From CAZFCK01 sp964517355 (lineage in GTDB: Bacteria > Desulfobacterota > Desulfovibrionia > Desulfovibrionales > Desulfovibrionaceae), in assembly GCA_964517355.1 (NCBI GenBank), contig CAZFCK010000016.1, positions 1 to 37,479 of the forward strand: DNA of 37,479 bases, in the 5' to 3' direction. Positions 1-6,990 of the stretch are shown one piece after another; position 1 is the first letter of the stretch, and each line of letters begins with the position of its first letter. A program made the position numbers and the translations under genes. The notes below the pieces were generated by a model. It was given only the letters and a program-made list of their open reading frames with translations, had not been told where the DNA came from and did not search any database.

Positions 1-6
1 CTTATA

Positions 7-21
7 ATAACATGATGTTAT
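7..21. promoter_or_regulatory. Perfect 15-bp AT-rich palindrome
   Basis: ATAACAT-G-ATGTTAT is a perfect palindrome with 7-bp arms at the very start of the window. It could be an operator for a gene outside the window or part of the mobile-element relic beside it. No regulator can be assigned. Confidence 0.3.
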
Positions 22-53
22 ATGAAAAGTTCTGGAAAGGGGAGCCCGAGGGG

Positions 54-98
54 AAAAACAAGTCATTCCCACATTGCGGAGTTAAGGACATAGCCACA
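54..98 (+). repeat. Left copy of 45-bp inverted repeat (IS relic?)
   Basis: A 45-nt segment that recurs in inverse orientation at 6672-6716 with only two mismatches. In one frame it ends in a short reading frame, SHIAELRT followed by TAG at 90-92; the other copy reads SHNAELRT then TAG. This looks like the conserved C-terminal tail of a transposase. Both copies point toward the genes between them. No intact transposase is present. The repeat is seen directly; the transposase origin is inference. Confidence 0.75.
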
Positions 99-104
99 AA
101 AGTT

Positions 105-306
105 TATTTAGTTGCAGCGTTGTTTGTTTCCTGCAACCCGGCTTCGGGCATGGCGAGAAAAAATACGGGGAAGCCTGAATAACAGCGCTTCGCTGTTGAC
201 GATAGAGGGACTAGCCGGGTAAGAATCAAGGTAACTCCATGAAAAGTCCGCGCACATTGTTGGGGCACTGGGGATTCCACGTAGCATGGAGGTGAGGAGG
301 GGCACC
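105..306 (+). promoter_or_regulatory. Structured leader of the chemoreceptor gene
   Basis: About 200 nt of gene-free DNA between the inverted repeat and the chemoreceptor start. It holds consecutive hairpins: GTTGCAG/CTGCAAC (111-117/131-137), a short CCG/CGG stem (138-140/145-147) and AACAGCG-CTT-CGCTGTT (181-197). A strong Shine-Dalgarno run (GGTGAGGAGGGG, 291-302) follows. This could be a 5' UTR regulatory element. The 3' part (AGCCGGGTAAG at about 213) only loosely recalls c-di-GMP-I riboswitches, and the conserved core is not recognisable. Confidence 0.35.
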
Positions 307-2619
307 ATGAAGGTAAGTTTGCAGTTTCGTGTCGTGGCGAGCATCATTGTCATTCTTGTGCTGGTTACGGGCATCAATATGTTGGTCTTTTACCATAATT
401 TGATGTCCTTCGCAGATAAGCGCGGCGAAGAGCGCGAAGCGGCCATGGTCGAAGAGAGCAAGAAGCAACTGCGGGACCTGGCCGCTTTGGCCTACAACAC
501 ACTGCAGCGCTCTTACGAACAATCTCAGGACGTGGAAGCGATCAAAAAAAGGGTCGAGCAGAAGCTCACAATGGTCCTGGATGCGGTCTACGGCCAAGTG
601 CAGGTCTTCTACGACGCCAACGTGGACGTGCTGTCTGAGGATGAATTGCGCCAAGGGATAAAAGAACTGGTCGCGGGAGCGAGGTTCGACGGCGACAACT
701 ACGTCTGGATCAGCGATCTTGGACCGACCATTGTGCTGCACCCGGTGACTCCGGAGCTGGAAGGAACTGACCTCTCCACGAAAAAGGATGCCCAGGGGCG
801 GTTTCCCTTCCTGGAAATGGTGGATATTTGCCGAAAAGACGGTTCGGGCGTTATCAGCTACTTGTGGGAGAAAGTAGGAGAAAGTGAGCCCAAGCTCAAA
901 ATCTCCTATGTGCGCCTGTTTCCTCAATTGGGCTGGGTGCTGGGCACCGGCGCCTGGGTGGAGGACATTGAAGCGGATATGCAGCGGCAGGCCTTGGAGG
1001 CCATTGCTTCCATGCGCTTGGAAGACGGGAACTATTTTTGGGTGCACAACACCGATATGCCGATTCCCTTGATGATGATGCACCCGACGACTCCCAGTCT
1101 GAATGGCAAGCCCCTGGATGATCCGAAATTCGATTGCGCCACTAAAATACAGATCGGCGGACAAGGCGATCTGAAACCGTTATCCACAAAGAGCAATCTG
1201 TTTCATTCCATGAACAAGGCGGTTTTGGAAAAAGGGGAGGGCTATGTGCAATACGACTGGCCCAAACCCAGCGGCGCGGGCGTGACCAAAGAACGTTTTC
1301 CCAAACTTTCCTATGTGCGACTTTTCGAGCCCTGGGGATGGATTGTCGGTATGGGCATCTATATTGATGATATTGAAACCCGTGTGGCGACTGAGCGGGA
1401 TTCATTACGCCAATCCATGTATCATTTCCTTATTGTGGCGAGCACGCTCAGCGTATTGGTTACGGCAATACTATGCGTGATATTCCTGTGGATTTTGCGG
1501 CGCGAACTGACGCACCCCCTGCTGCAACTGGCGGCGTACACGGAGCGGGTGAGCAGGGGAGAACTCGACGCCGTCATCGAGGGACGTTTCGTGGGCGAGT
1601 TGTCGGTGTTGCGGGAATCCCTCAAACGCATGGTTGATAACCTGAAAACGGAAACGCAAAAAGCCATGCAGGGGCAGGAGGAGGCGCGCGTTCAGGCACA
1701 ACGGGCTGAAGACGCCGTGGGGCGCGTGCAGGAACATATCGCTTCCTTGAACAGTCTCCTGGAATCGATGAACGATGTCGCGAAAAAGGCCAAGGGCGTT
1801 TCCATCAGCATCAGCGAGACAACAACGACCCTTATGGACCGCTTCAGAGACGTGGGCAACGGCGCGGCAACACAGAACGACAGCCTTGCTGAAACTTCGG
1901 CCTCCATGAGCGAGATGAACGACGTGGTGCTGGAAGTCGCCAGAAATGCGGGAAGCGCTGCCGAAAGCGTGGATGTCGCCAAGACCAGGGCCGGTGAGGG
2001 CGCCGCTGTTGTGGATGATGCCGTGCACGCCATTGCCGCGGTGCGTGATCTTACCACGACGTTGAAAGCGAGCATGAAGAATCTGGAGCGGCAGGCCGAA
2101 AACATAGGCGCGGTGATACAGGTCATCAATGACATCGCGGACCAGACAAACCTGTTGGCGCTCAACGCGGCCATAGAAGCCGCCCGCGCAGGCGAGGCCG
2201 GACGCGGGTTCGCAGTGGTGGCGGACGAGGTGCGCAAACTCGCCGAAAAGACCATGGCCGCGACCAAAGAGGTGGGCGACAACATTCACGCCATTCAGAA
2301 AGTCGCACAGGAAAATGTCGTAAATGTTGACAAAGCGGCCGAAGCAGTGGAACAAGCCACTACCTTGGCCAATCATTCCGGGGAAACACTCCAGGTAATC
2401 GTTCAATTGGTCACGGAAAACGCGGGTCAGGTGCAAAGTATCGCTTCAGCCGCGGAAGAACAGTCCGCAGCCATGGAGCAGATTACGCGCTCCATCACCA
2501 CTGTCAGCGATATCGCCTCCAAAACCGTGCAGGATATGACCACTGCGGAGCGGGAGATCGAGATACTGCAATCCCTGGCCCTGGAAATTGATAAGGTGAT
2601 ACAGGAACTCAAGCGATGA
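307..2619 (+). CDS. Methyl-accepting chemotaxis protein with tandem Cache domains
   Basis: Transmembrane chemoreceptor of 770 aa. The start at 307 is chosen over the upstream in-frame ATG at 286 because GGTGAGGAGGGG lies just before it. Order: TM1 (about 8-30); a periplasmic sensor of about 330 residues with two sCache_2-like units, each showing the DG(D/N)Y(V/F)W signature (FDGDNYVWI, then LEDGNYFWV) and each ending near a GW(V/I)xGxG motif; TM2 (about 372-397); HAMP; and a long coiled-coil signalling domain whose tip carries DQTNLLALNAAIEAARAGE near residue 612. Cache units of this type often bind small organic acids, but the ligand cannot be read here. No cheA, cheW, cheR or cheB is nearby, so it probably feeds a chemosensory array encoded elsewhere or works with the adjacent kinase. 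Two terminator-like hairpins follow it. Confidence 0.95.
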   Translation: MKVSLQFRVVASIIVILVLVTGINMLVFYHNLMSFADKRGEEREAAMVEESKKQLRDLAALAYNTLQRSYEQSQDVEAIKKRVEQKLTMVLDAVYGQVQVFYDANVDVLSEDELRQGIKELVAGARFDGDNYVWISDLGPTIVLHPVTPELEGTDLSTKKDAQGRFPFLEMVDICRKDGSGVISYLWEKVGESEPKLKISYVRLFPQLGWVLGTGAWVEDIEADMQRQALEAIASMRLEDGNYFWVHNTDMPIPLMMMHPTTPSLNGKPLDDPKFDCATKIQIGGQGDLKPLSTKSNLFHSMNKAVLEKGEGYVQYDWPKPSGAGVTKERFPKLSYVRLFEPWGWIVGMGIYIDDIETRVATERDSLRQSMYHFLIVASTLSVLVTAILCVIFLWILRRELTHPLLQLAAYTERVSRGELDAVIEGRFVGELSVLRESLKRMVDNLKTETQKAMQGQEEARVQAQRAEDAVGRVQEHIASLNSLLESMNDVAKKAKGVSISISETTTTLMDRFRDVGNGAATQNDSLAETSASMSEMNDVVLEVARNAGSAAESVDVAKTRAGEGAAVVDDAVHAIAAVRDLTTTLKASMKNLERQAENIGAVIQVINDIADQTNLLALNAAIEAARAGEAGRGFAVVADEVRKLAEKTMAATKEVGDNIHAIQKVAQENVVNVDKAAEAVEQATTLANHSGETLQVIVQLVTENAGQVQSIASAAEEQSAAMEQITRSITTVSDIASKTVQDMTTAEREIEILQSLALEIDKVIQELKR

Positions 2620-2716
2620 CGTGCGGACCCCGTGCTTGAACGCGGGGAGCTTGTTGTTTCGCAAGGAGTACGCCTTGCATCGCGGCAAGCTGAAAAGGTA
2701 AGCCCGGGGGGGAATT

Positions 2717-2744
2717 TCTTGCCGATCATACGGCGAGATTTTTT
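2717..2744 (+). terminator. Intrinsic terminator after the chemoreceptor gene
   Basis: TCTTGCCG-ATCATA-CGGCGAGA forms an 8-bp stem with one G-U pair, followed at once by six T (2739-2744). Flanking GGGGG and CCCCC runs could extend the stem. It lies about 60 nt before the kinase start, so it may also attenuate the kinase gene. Confidence 0.6.
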
Positions 2745-2755
2745 CCCCCTTTGAA

Positions 2756-2781
2756 TCCGCCTCAAAGCGGAGTTGTTTTTT
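2756..2781 (+). terminator. Second terminator-like hairpin before the kinase
   Basis: TCCGC-CTCAAA-GCGGA is followed by GTTGTTTTTT. The stem is only 5 bp, but the T-run is good. It ends about 20 nt before the kinase start codon, so transcription of the kinase must read through it or start very close by. Read with 2717-2744 this suggests attenuation. Confidence 0.4.
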
Positions 2782-2801
2782 ACGCGAAAGGTTTTCCGTT
2801 G

Positions 2802-5696
2802 ATGCCGCAGAATTTTGACAGCGCTTCGCGCGCCCTGCTCAATGCCCTGGATGACGCCGTCGTGGTTGTTGACGCGCAAGGAATAGTGCTTGCCGCCAAT
2901 TCCGCGGCCAAGAAGGTCTATCTGGCGGACGCCAAAGAACCCGCCTCCCTTGAGGGGCGGCACTTGCGCGATATTTTGCCCAGGGAATTGGCCCAGTCGC
3001 GCATGGAAAACGTGACTCTCGCCATGGCTGACAACATGGTGCACGATTTTGAAGATGAAGATGAAACGCGCGCCTGGCAGCACAGTGTGCGCCCGTTGCA
3101 GGACGGGATTCCCGTCACGGCCTATGTGCTGGTTTCCAAAGACGTGACCAGCGACCGGATGCAGGATATCGAACTCAGACGCGAGCAGCAGCGGCACATC
3201 TTTTATCTCGAATCGCTGCCCGGCTACGTGATGCTGGTGCGTTGGGATCATGTCATTGTGTATGTCAACCGCCGGTTCCGCCAGCTGTTTGGACGGCCGG
3301 GCAAGCGCAAATGCCATGAAGTCATGGGAGATCCCCACGGATTGTGCGGCCATTGCCCCATCCAGCCCATGTTGGAGGATATGCAGCCCCGGCAGTGGGA
3401 GTGGCAACATCCGGACGGACGGATTTTCGAGGTGTACAGCCACCCCATGACAGGGGAGGACCGTTCCGCACAGTTTCTCGTCTTGGGCATAGAAATCACG
3501 GCGCGTAAAACGGCTGAGCGGGCGTTGGTGAAGGCACAGGAATATCAAAAGGCCATTTTGGACAATATTCCGGATCTCGTCTGGCTCAAGGACGATCATA
3601 ATCGTTTTGTGGCGCTGAACCAGGCCTATGCAGCGGCGTGCGGCAAGAACGCCGATTCATTGAGCGGAAAAAACGAGATTGACGCCTGGGGGGCGGTGCA
3701 GGGCGAGAAATTCCTGCAACGAGACGCCATGGTGCTGACCACGCGCAGGCGGATGACGGAAGAGGAACATATTGAAGACGAGCAGCACAACAGCCGTTGG
3801 CTTGAGGCCGTGCGCGTGCCCATTTTCGATGCCCAGGGAAAACTGTTGGGACTCACCGGCATCGCCAGGGACATCACGGAACGCAAACAAACCGTTGAAA
3901 GGCTGCGCTATTCGCACGCGGAGATGGAGCGCCACGTCCACGAGCGCACGAGCGAGTTGCGTATGGCCGTTGAGCAGCTTGAACGCGAGGTGGAGGAACG
4001 CAAGCGCACCGAGGAAGCCCTGGTCCAGGCAAGGCAACGGGCTGAAGTTGCCACCAGAGCCAAATCCATATTTCTGGCCAACATGAGCCATGAGATTCGA
4101 ACCCCGCTGAATGTGATCATGACCATGACGGATGTGGCCTTGCGCAGGAATTCCATGATCGATCAGGGGCGAGCCCTTGAGATGGTGCATGAGGCCGGGA
4201 GCACGCTGCTGAGCGTTATCAACGACATCTTGGATTTTTCCAAGATCGAGGCAAGGAAAATGAAACTCGAGGTCATCGACTTCAATCTGCATAAAACCCT
4301 GGGCAGTATTTTTCGTATCCACTCCGTGCAGGCGACGCGCAAAGGATTGGACGCATTTCTCGATGTCCATCCCAAAACCGGGATGTTCGTCAAGGGCGAC
4401 CCGGGCAGGTTGGCGCAAGTATTGGGAAATTTGCTGGCCAATGCCGTTAAATTCACCTCCTCGGGTAGCGTGCGCCTGGAAGTGCGCCCCGTATCGCCCC
4501 CGGAAGGAACCGGGAAGGATTTTCTGGAAAATGGCGCGCAATGGGTGCGCTTTGCCGTGAGCGATACAGGGATAGGAATTGCCAAGGATAAACAGCAGCT
4601 TATATTTGAAAGTTTTCAACAGGCGGACGACGCCACCACCAGGGAGTTCGGCGGCACCGGGCTGGGACTCACCATTTCCAAACAGCTGGTTGAATTGATG
4701 CACGGCAAAATGAGCGTGGAGAGCCAGGAGGGCTGGGGCAGCACCTTTTCGTTTTGTCTGCCCATTGCGCGAGGAGACGAAAGCGCGGTACGCAAGGCGG
4801 AGGAGGATCTTCTGGTTGGAGATCTGCCGGAGCTGGAGCCCATGCGCATTTTACTTGCCGAAGATAACGCCCTCAACAGAGAGCTTATCGTCTCCCTGTT
4901 ACGCAAACAAGGGCACACCGTGCTCGAAACCACCAACGGACATGATGCGCTGGCCATTCTCGCCAAGGAAAAAGTGGATGTGGTGCTTATGGATATCCAG
5001 ATGCCCATGCTCGACGGCGTGGCCACCACCAAAGCCATACGTAAGGCCGAGGACCTGGCGGTTCCCAACGACGTGCCGGTGATTGCCCTCACAGCCCATG
5101 CCCTAGACGGAGACAGGGATCGGTTTCTCGATGTCGGCATGGACGGTTATGTTTCCAAGCCCATTGGCCTGAATGAACTGATGCGGGAAATGTATCGCAT
5201 CATGAAAGATAAAATAATCAACAACGCTTTGGCTGCCGCCGGTCAAGAGATTGTTGCGGCCAGGGAGGCAAAGGGGGAGCAACGCCGCATCGGGCGCGGA
5301 AGCGAACCTTTTGTGGATGTGCACGCTCCTCCGCAGGGACTGGACGAGCGTTCAGACGCCCTGGAACGATTGCAGGGCGACGAAGCGCTTATGAGAAATC
5401 TGGATAAGCACTTTATACACGATGCGCCCAAAGATATGCGGAAATTGTCTCTGGCGCTGGAGACCGATGATTTTGCAACGGTGAAGATGATTGCGCACCG
5501 GATTAAGGGGCAAACAGGAACTATCGGGGCGGGGCGGGCTTTCTCCTTGGCCAGATGGATCGAAGGCGCGGCAATGGCTGAAGAACGGGCGCAACTTCAG
5601 GAAATGATAGACGCCTTGCAAGCTGAAGTGGGGTGCGTGATAGAACATATGGAGGCCTTGCCCCCTCTTGATGAAAATCGGGACAGTGCTGATTGA
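2802..5696 (+). CDS. Hybrid sensor histidine kinase (3 PAS, HisKA, HATPase, REC, Hpt)
   Basis: Predicted cytoplasmic sensor kinase of 964 aa; no membrane segment or signal peptide is visible. Start 2802 (MPQNF) follows a GAAAGG site and sits just before the first PAS; a TTG at 2751 would place the start inside a terminator-like hairpin. Domains: PAS1 (about 10-125); PAS2 (about 135-240) with Cys171, Cys182 and Cys185 in a C-x10-C-x2-C arrangement; PAS3 (about 250-365); coiled coil (370-415); HisKA with phospho-acceptor His430 in FLANMSHEIRTP; HATPase_c with NLLANAVKFT, DTGIGI and GGTGLGLTI boxes; a receiver with acceptor Asp731 (VVLMDIQMPM); and a C-terminal Hpt with His899 (AHRIKGQTGTIG). 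All catalytic residues are present, so a His-Asp-His relay is expected. The free receiver at 5804 is the likely final acceptor. Confidence 0.93.
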   Translation: MPQNFDSASRALLNALDDAVVVVDAQGIVLAANSAAKKVYLADAKEPASLEGRHLRDILPRELAQSRMENVTLAMADNMVHDFEDEDETRAWQHSVRPLQDGIPVTAYVLVSKDVTSDRMQDIELRREQQRHIFYLESLPGYVMLVRWDHVIVYVNRRFRQLFGRPGKRKCHEVMGDPHGLCGHCPIQPMLEDMQPRQWEWQHPDGRIFEVYSHPMTGEDRSAQFLVLGIEITARKTAERALVKAQEYQKAILDNIPDLVWLKDDHNRFVALNQAYAAACGKNADSLSGKNEIDAWGAVQGEKFLQRDAMVLTTRRRMTEEEHIEDEQHNSRWLEAVRVPIFDAQGKLLGLTGIARDITERKQTVERLRYSHAEMERHVHERTSELRMAVEQLEREVEERKRTEEALVQARQRAEVATRAKSIFLANMSHEIRTPLNVIMTMTDVALRRNSMIDQGRALEMVHEAGSTLLSVINDILDFSKIEARKMKLEVIDFNLHKTLGSIFRIHSVQATRKGLDAFLDVHPKTGMFVKGDPGRLAQVLGNLLANAVKFTSSGSVRLEVRPVSPPEGTGKDFLENGAQWVRFAVSDTGIGIAKDKQQLIFESFQQADDATTREFGGTGLGLTISKQLVELMHGKMSVESQEGWGSTFSFCLPIARGDESAVRKAEEDLLVGDLPELEPMRILLAEDNALNRELIVSLLRKQGHTVLETTNGHDALAILAKEKVDVVLMDIQMPMLDGVATTKAIRKAEDLAVPNDVPVIALTAHALDGDRDRFLDVGMDGYVSKPIGLNELMREMYRIMKDKIINNALAAAGQEIVAAREAKGEQRRIGRGSEPFVDVHAPPQGLDERSDALERLQGDEALMRNLDKHFIHDAPKDMRKLSLALETDDFATVKMIAHRIKGQTGTIGAGRAFSLARWIEGAAMAEERAQLQEMIDALQAEVGCVIEHMEALPPLDENRDSAD

Positions 5697-5707
5697 CACG
5701 CATGGCA

Positions 5708-5735
5708 TTGACTCATATCTAAGTATATATAGATA
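5708..5735 (+). promoter_or_regulatory. Promoter with small palindrome before the receiver gene
   Basis: TTGACT (5708-5713), a 16-nt spacer, then TAGATA (5730-5735) resembles a sigma-70 promoter about 70 nt before the receiver start. TATCTA (5716-5721) and TAGATA (5730-5735) form an inverted repeat overlapping the -10 position. The receiver may therefore be transcribed separately from the kinase. Confidence 0.45.
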
Positions 5736-5803
5736 GTTGTCCTGTTTTACCCCTGCGGTTGAGAGGCGCTGTGCACAGCAACGTTAACAGGAGGCGAGAG
5801 CCC

Positions 5804-6178
5804 ATGAAAATCCTTGTTGTGGATGATTCCCCGATGATCCGTGAGCTGCTTAGGGGCGTGCTCCAGCCCGAGGGCTACGAGGTTCTTGAAGCGGAAGATG
5901 GGGAACAGGCCCTTGATCTCTTCAAAAGAGAAGACGTGGACTTGAGCATTATCGATATATTCTTGCCGAAAAAGGGTGGATTGCAGGTCATGGGCGAGTT
6001 GGTCAAAGTGAACAAATCCCATAAAATCATTGCCATTTCTGGAGGTGAATCCTTCAATCCCGAAGCGATTCTCGATCTGGCGAACATTTTCGAAGTGGTG
6101 GAGACCTTTACCAAGCCTCTTGATACGAAAAAGCTGCTGCGCGCTGTGAAAGACGCTTTGGAGTCCGGTGACGGATAA
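5804..6178 (+). CDS. Stand-alone response regulator receiver (CheY-like)
   Basis: A single receiver domain of 124 aa with no output domain. Start 5804 follows AGGAGGCGAG (about 5789-5798); the frame is open upstream to 5759 but lacks an initiation site as good. Conserved residues are Asp8/Asp9 (VVDDSP), phospho-acceptor Asp51 (SIIDIFLP) and Lys104 (FTKPLD). It lies 107 nt after a hybrid kinase ending in Hpt, so the likely role is terminal phospho-acceptor of that relay, acting through protein contact. It could instead act on the flagellar motor, but nothing in the window supports that. Confidence 0.9.
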   Translation: MKILVVDDSPMIRELLRGVLQPEGYEVLEAEDGEQALDLFKREDVDLSIIDIFLPKKGGLQVMGELVKVNKSHKIIAISGGESFNPEAILDLANIFEVVETFTKPLDTKKLLRAVKDALESGDG

Positions 6179-6200
6179 TGCGGCGTTGCCTCCGCCGCAT
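6178..6200 (+). terminator. Weak hairpin after the receiver gene
   Basis: ATGCGGCG-TTGCCTC-CGCCGCAT, a perfect 8-bp stem overlapping the stop codon. There is no T-run, so intrinsic termination is doubtful. Confidence 0.35.
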
Positions 6201-6332
6201 GGTTGTGAGATGTTAAGTTTCTTCGGAGAGCGCGCCGTTCCCTTTCATTTTCCGGAGGCGTGCGGCAATGCGCGTCTGTGAACGGGGGAACCCCGTTACA
6301 AGGGGATTCCCCTTTATGTTTTTCCGGCAGAT

Positions 6333-6357
6333 AGAGCATTTTAACTTTGAAAAAGTT
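6333..6357. repeat. Dispersed repeat, module A copy 1
   Basis: AGAGCATTTTAACTTTGAAA and the bases after it match 21114-21138 with a few differences. The core AACTTT-GAA-AAAGTT is a small palindrome. A related AAATGCTCT stretch lies at 6449-6457. Confidence 0.5.
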
Positions 6358-6457
6358 GAAAGGGTCTGCAAAGATTTGCTTGCAACTCTTTGCCGCAAAA
6401 TGATTGCAGGCGGGCTTTGCCCGCCGTTAAGCGATCATTTCAAGCGTTAAATGCTCT

Positions 6458-6480
6458 AGATGCTCTTATGCATTTCCCTG
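6458..6480. repeat. Dispersed repeat, module B copy 1
   Basis: AGATGCTCTTATGC followed by a CCCTG block recurs at 21140-21162 with only small differences. It sits directly beside module A in the second locus and about 100 nt from it here. Confidence 0.55.
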
Positions 6481-6504
6481 GAACAATTGGAAATTGTTTC
6501 AGGG
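6476..6504. other. 13-bp-stem hairpin
   Basis: CCCTGGAACAATT-GGA-AATTGTTTCAGGG pairs over 13 bp with one G-T mismatch. There is no T-run, so it is not an obvious terminator. It begins inside the end of repeat module B. Confidence 0.4.
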
Positions 6505-6586
6505 GAGAGCCTTGTTTCAAGGCGAAAATGCGCTAGTGTCGTGCGGCCACGTCTTTGCCACCACCAGAGCACATTGACTTTGAAAC

Positions 6587-6640
6587 AGGAATACCTCCGG
6601 CGGATTATGACCTTTTGAAAAAAGGTTCGTAAGAATCTCC
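6587..6640. repeat. Dispersed repeat, module C copy 1
   Basis: AGGAATACCTCCGGCGG, then CCTTTTG, AAAGGTTC and AGAATCT blocks, matches 20973-21025 in order and spacing. The CCTTTT/AAAGG part can form a hairpin. Three modules shared between two intergenic sites suggest an interspersed non-coding element. Confidence 0.6.
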
Positions 6641-6671
6641 GAAACTTATAATCTTGTATAATTTTTTATTA

Positions 6672-6716
6672 TGTGGCTATGTCCTTAACTCCGCATTGTG
6701 GGAACGACTTGTTTTT
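6672..6716 (-). repeat. Right copy of 45-bp inverted repeat (IS relic?)
   Basis: Reverse complement of 54-98 with two mismatches. On the minus strand it reads SHNAELRT followed by a TAG stop, like the end of a transposase. Together with the left copy it brackets the chemoreceptor-kinase-receiver island. Confidence 0.75.
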
Positions 6717-6990
6717 TCGAGGGGAAAACCAGCGCTGCCATCTTCATCCTTAAGGCGCGATACAACCGCGCCCAAAAGCTGAAGTTTTTGAAAGAGGTTC
6801 TTCCCCTCTCGCATTTTCTTTTCGAAAAGAATTTAGAAACACAGCCTAGAAATGGGAATTGGTATAACCAATCCTAAAGTTGAAATGCACCAGTGCCACC
6901 AAGGGAAAAACTGAGGATTGCCGCCGCCTTCCGCAAGGCGTGCAAGACCGATTGTCCGAGGGGTACGTCTCGGAGCGATAGCGCACACGT

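Larger units (their letters stand above)
2620..2801 (+). promoter_or_regulatory. Structured spacer/leader before the hybrid kinase
   Basis: This 182-nt gap is dense in potential RNA structure. CCCCG pairs with CGGGG at about 2629-2648. AGCTTG at about 2649 pairs with CAAGCT near 2690, enclosing GCAAGG-AGTACG-CCTTGC. Two terminator-like hairpins with T-runs follow, then a GAAAGG ribosome-binding site (about 2786-2791). A folded aptamer-like part followed by terminators is the layout of a transcription attenuator. No known riboswitch consensus was recognised. Confidence 0.35.
6179..6990. other. 812-bp gene-free region with dispersed repeat modules
   Basis: No convincing gene. It holds repeat modules shared with 20973-21162, the right inverted repeat (6672-6716), a 13-bp-arm hairpin (6476-6504), a degenerate copy of the lipA terminator sequence (about 6793-6836, minus sense) and a palindrome, ATTGGT-ATA-ACCAAT (6858-6872), before the ASKHA gene. 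The reading frame at 6268-6450 lies across repeat sequence and is not called. Confidence 0.6.

Noticed and set aside
130..260. c-di-GMP-I riboswitch before the chemoreceptor
   Set aside because: Only AGCCGGGTAA at the 3' side resembles it; the GGGACGCAAAGCC core and GGCAAACC strand are missing. Kept only as an unexplained structured leader.
6268..6450. 60-codon reading frame in the repeat region
   Set aside because: Covers repeat module A and palindromic DNA; no ribosome-binding site.
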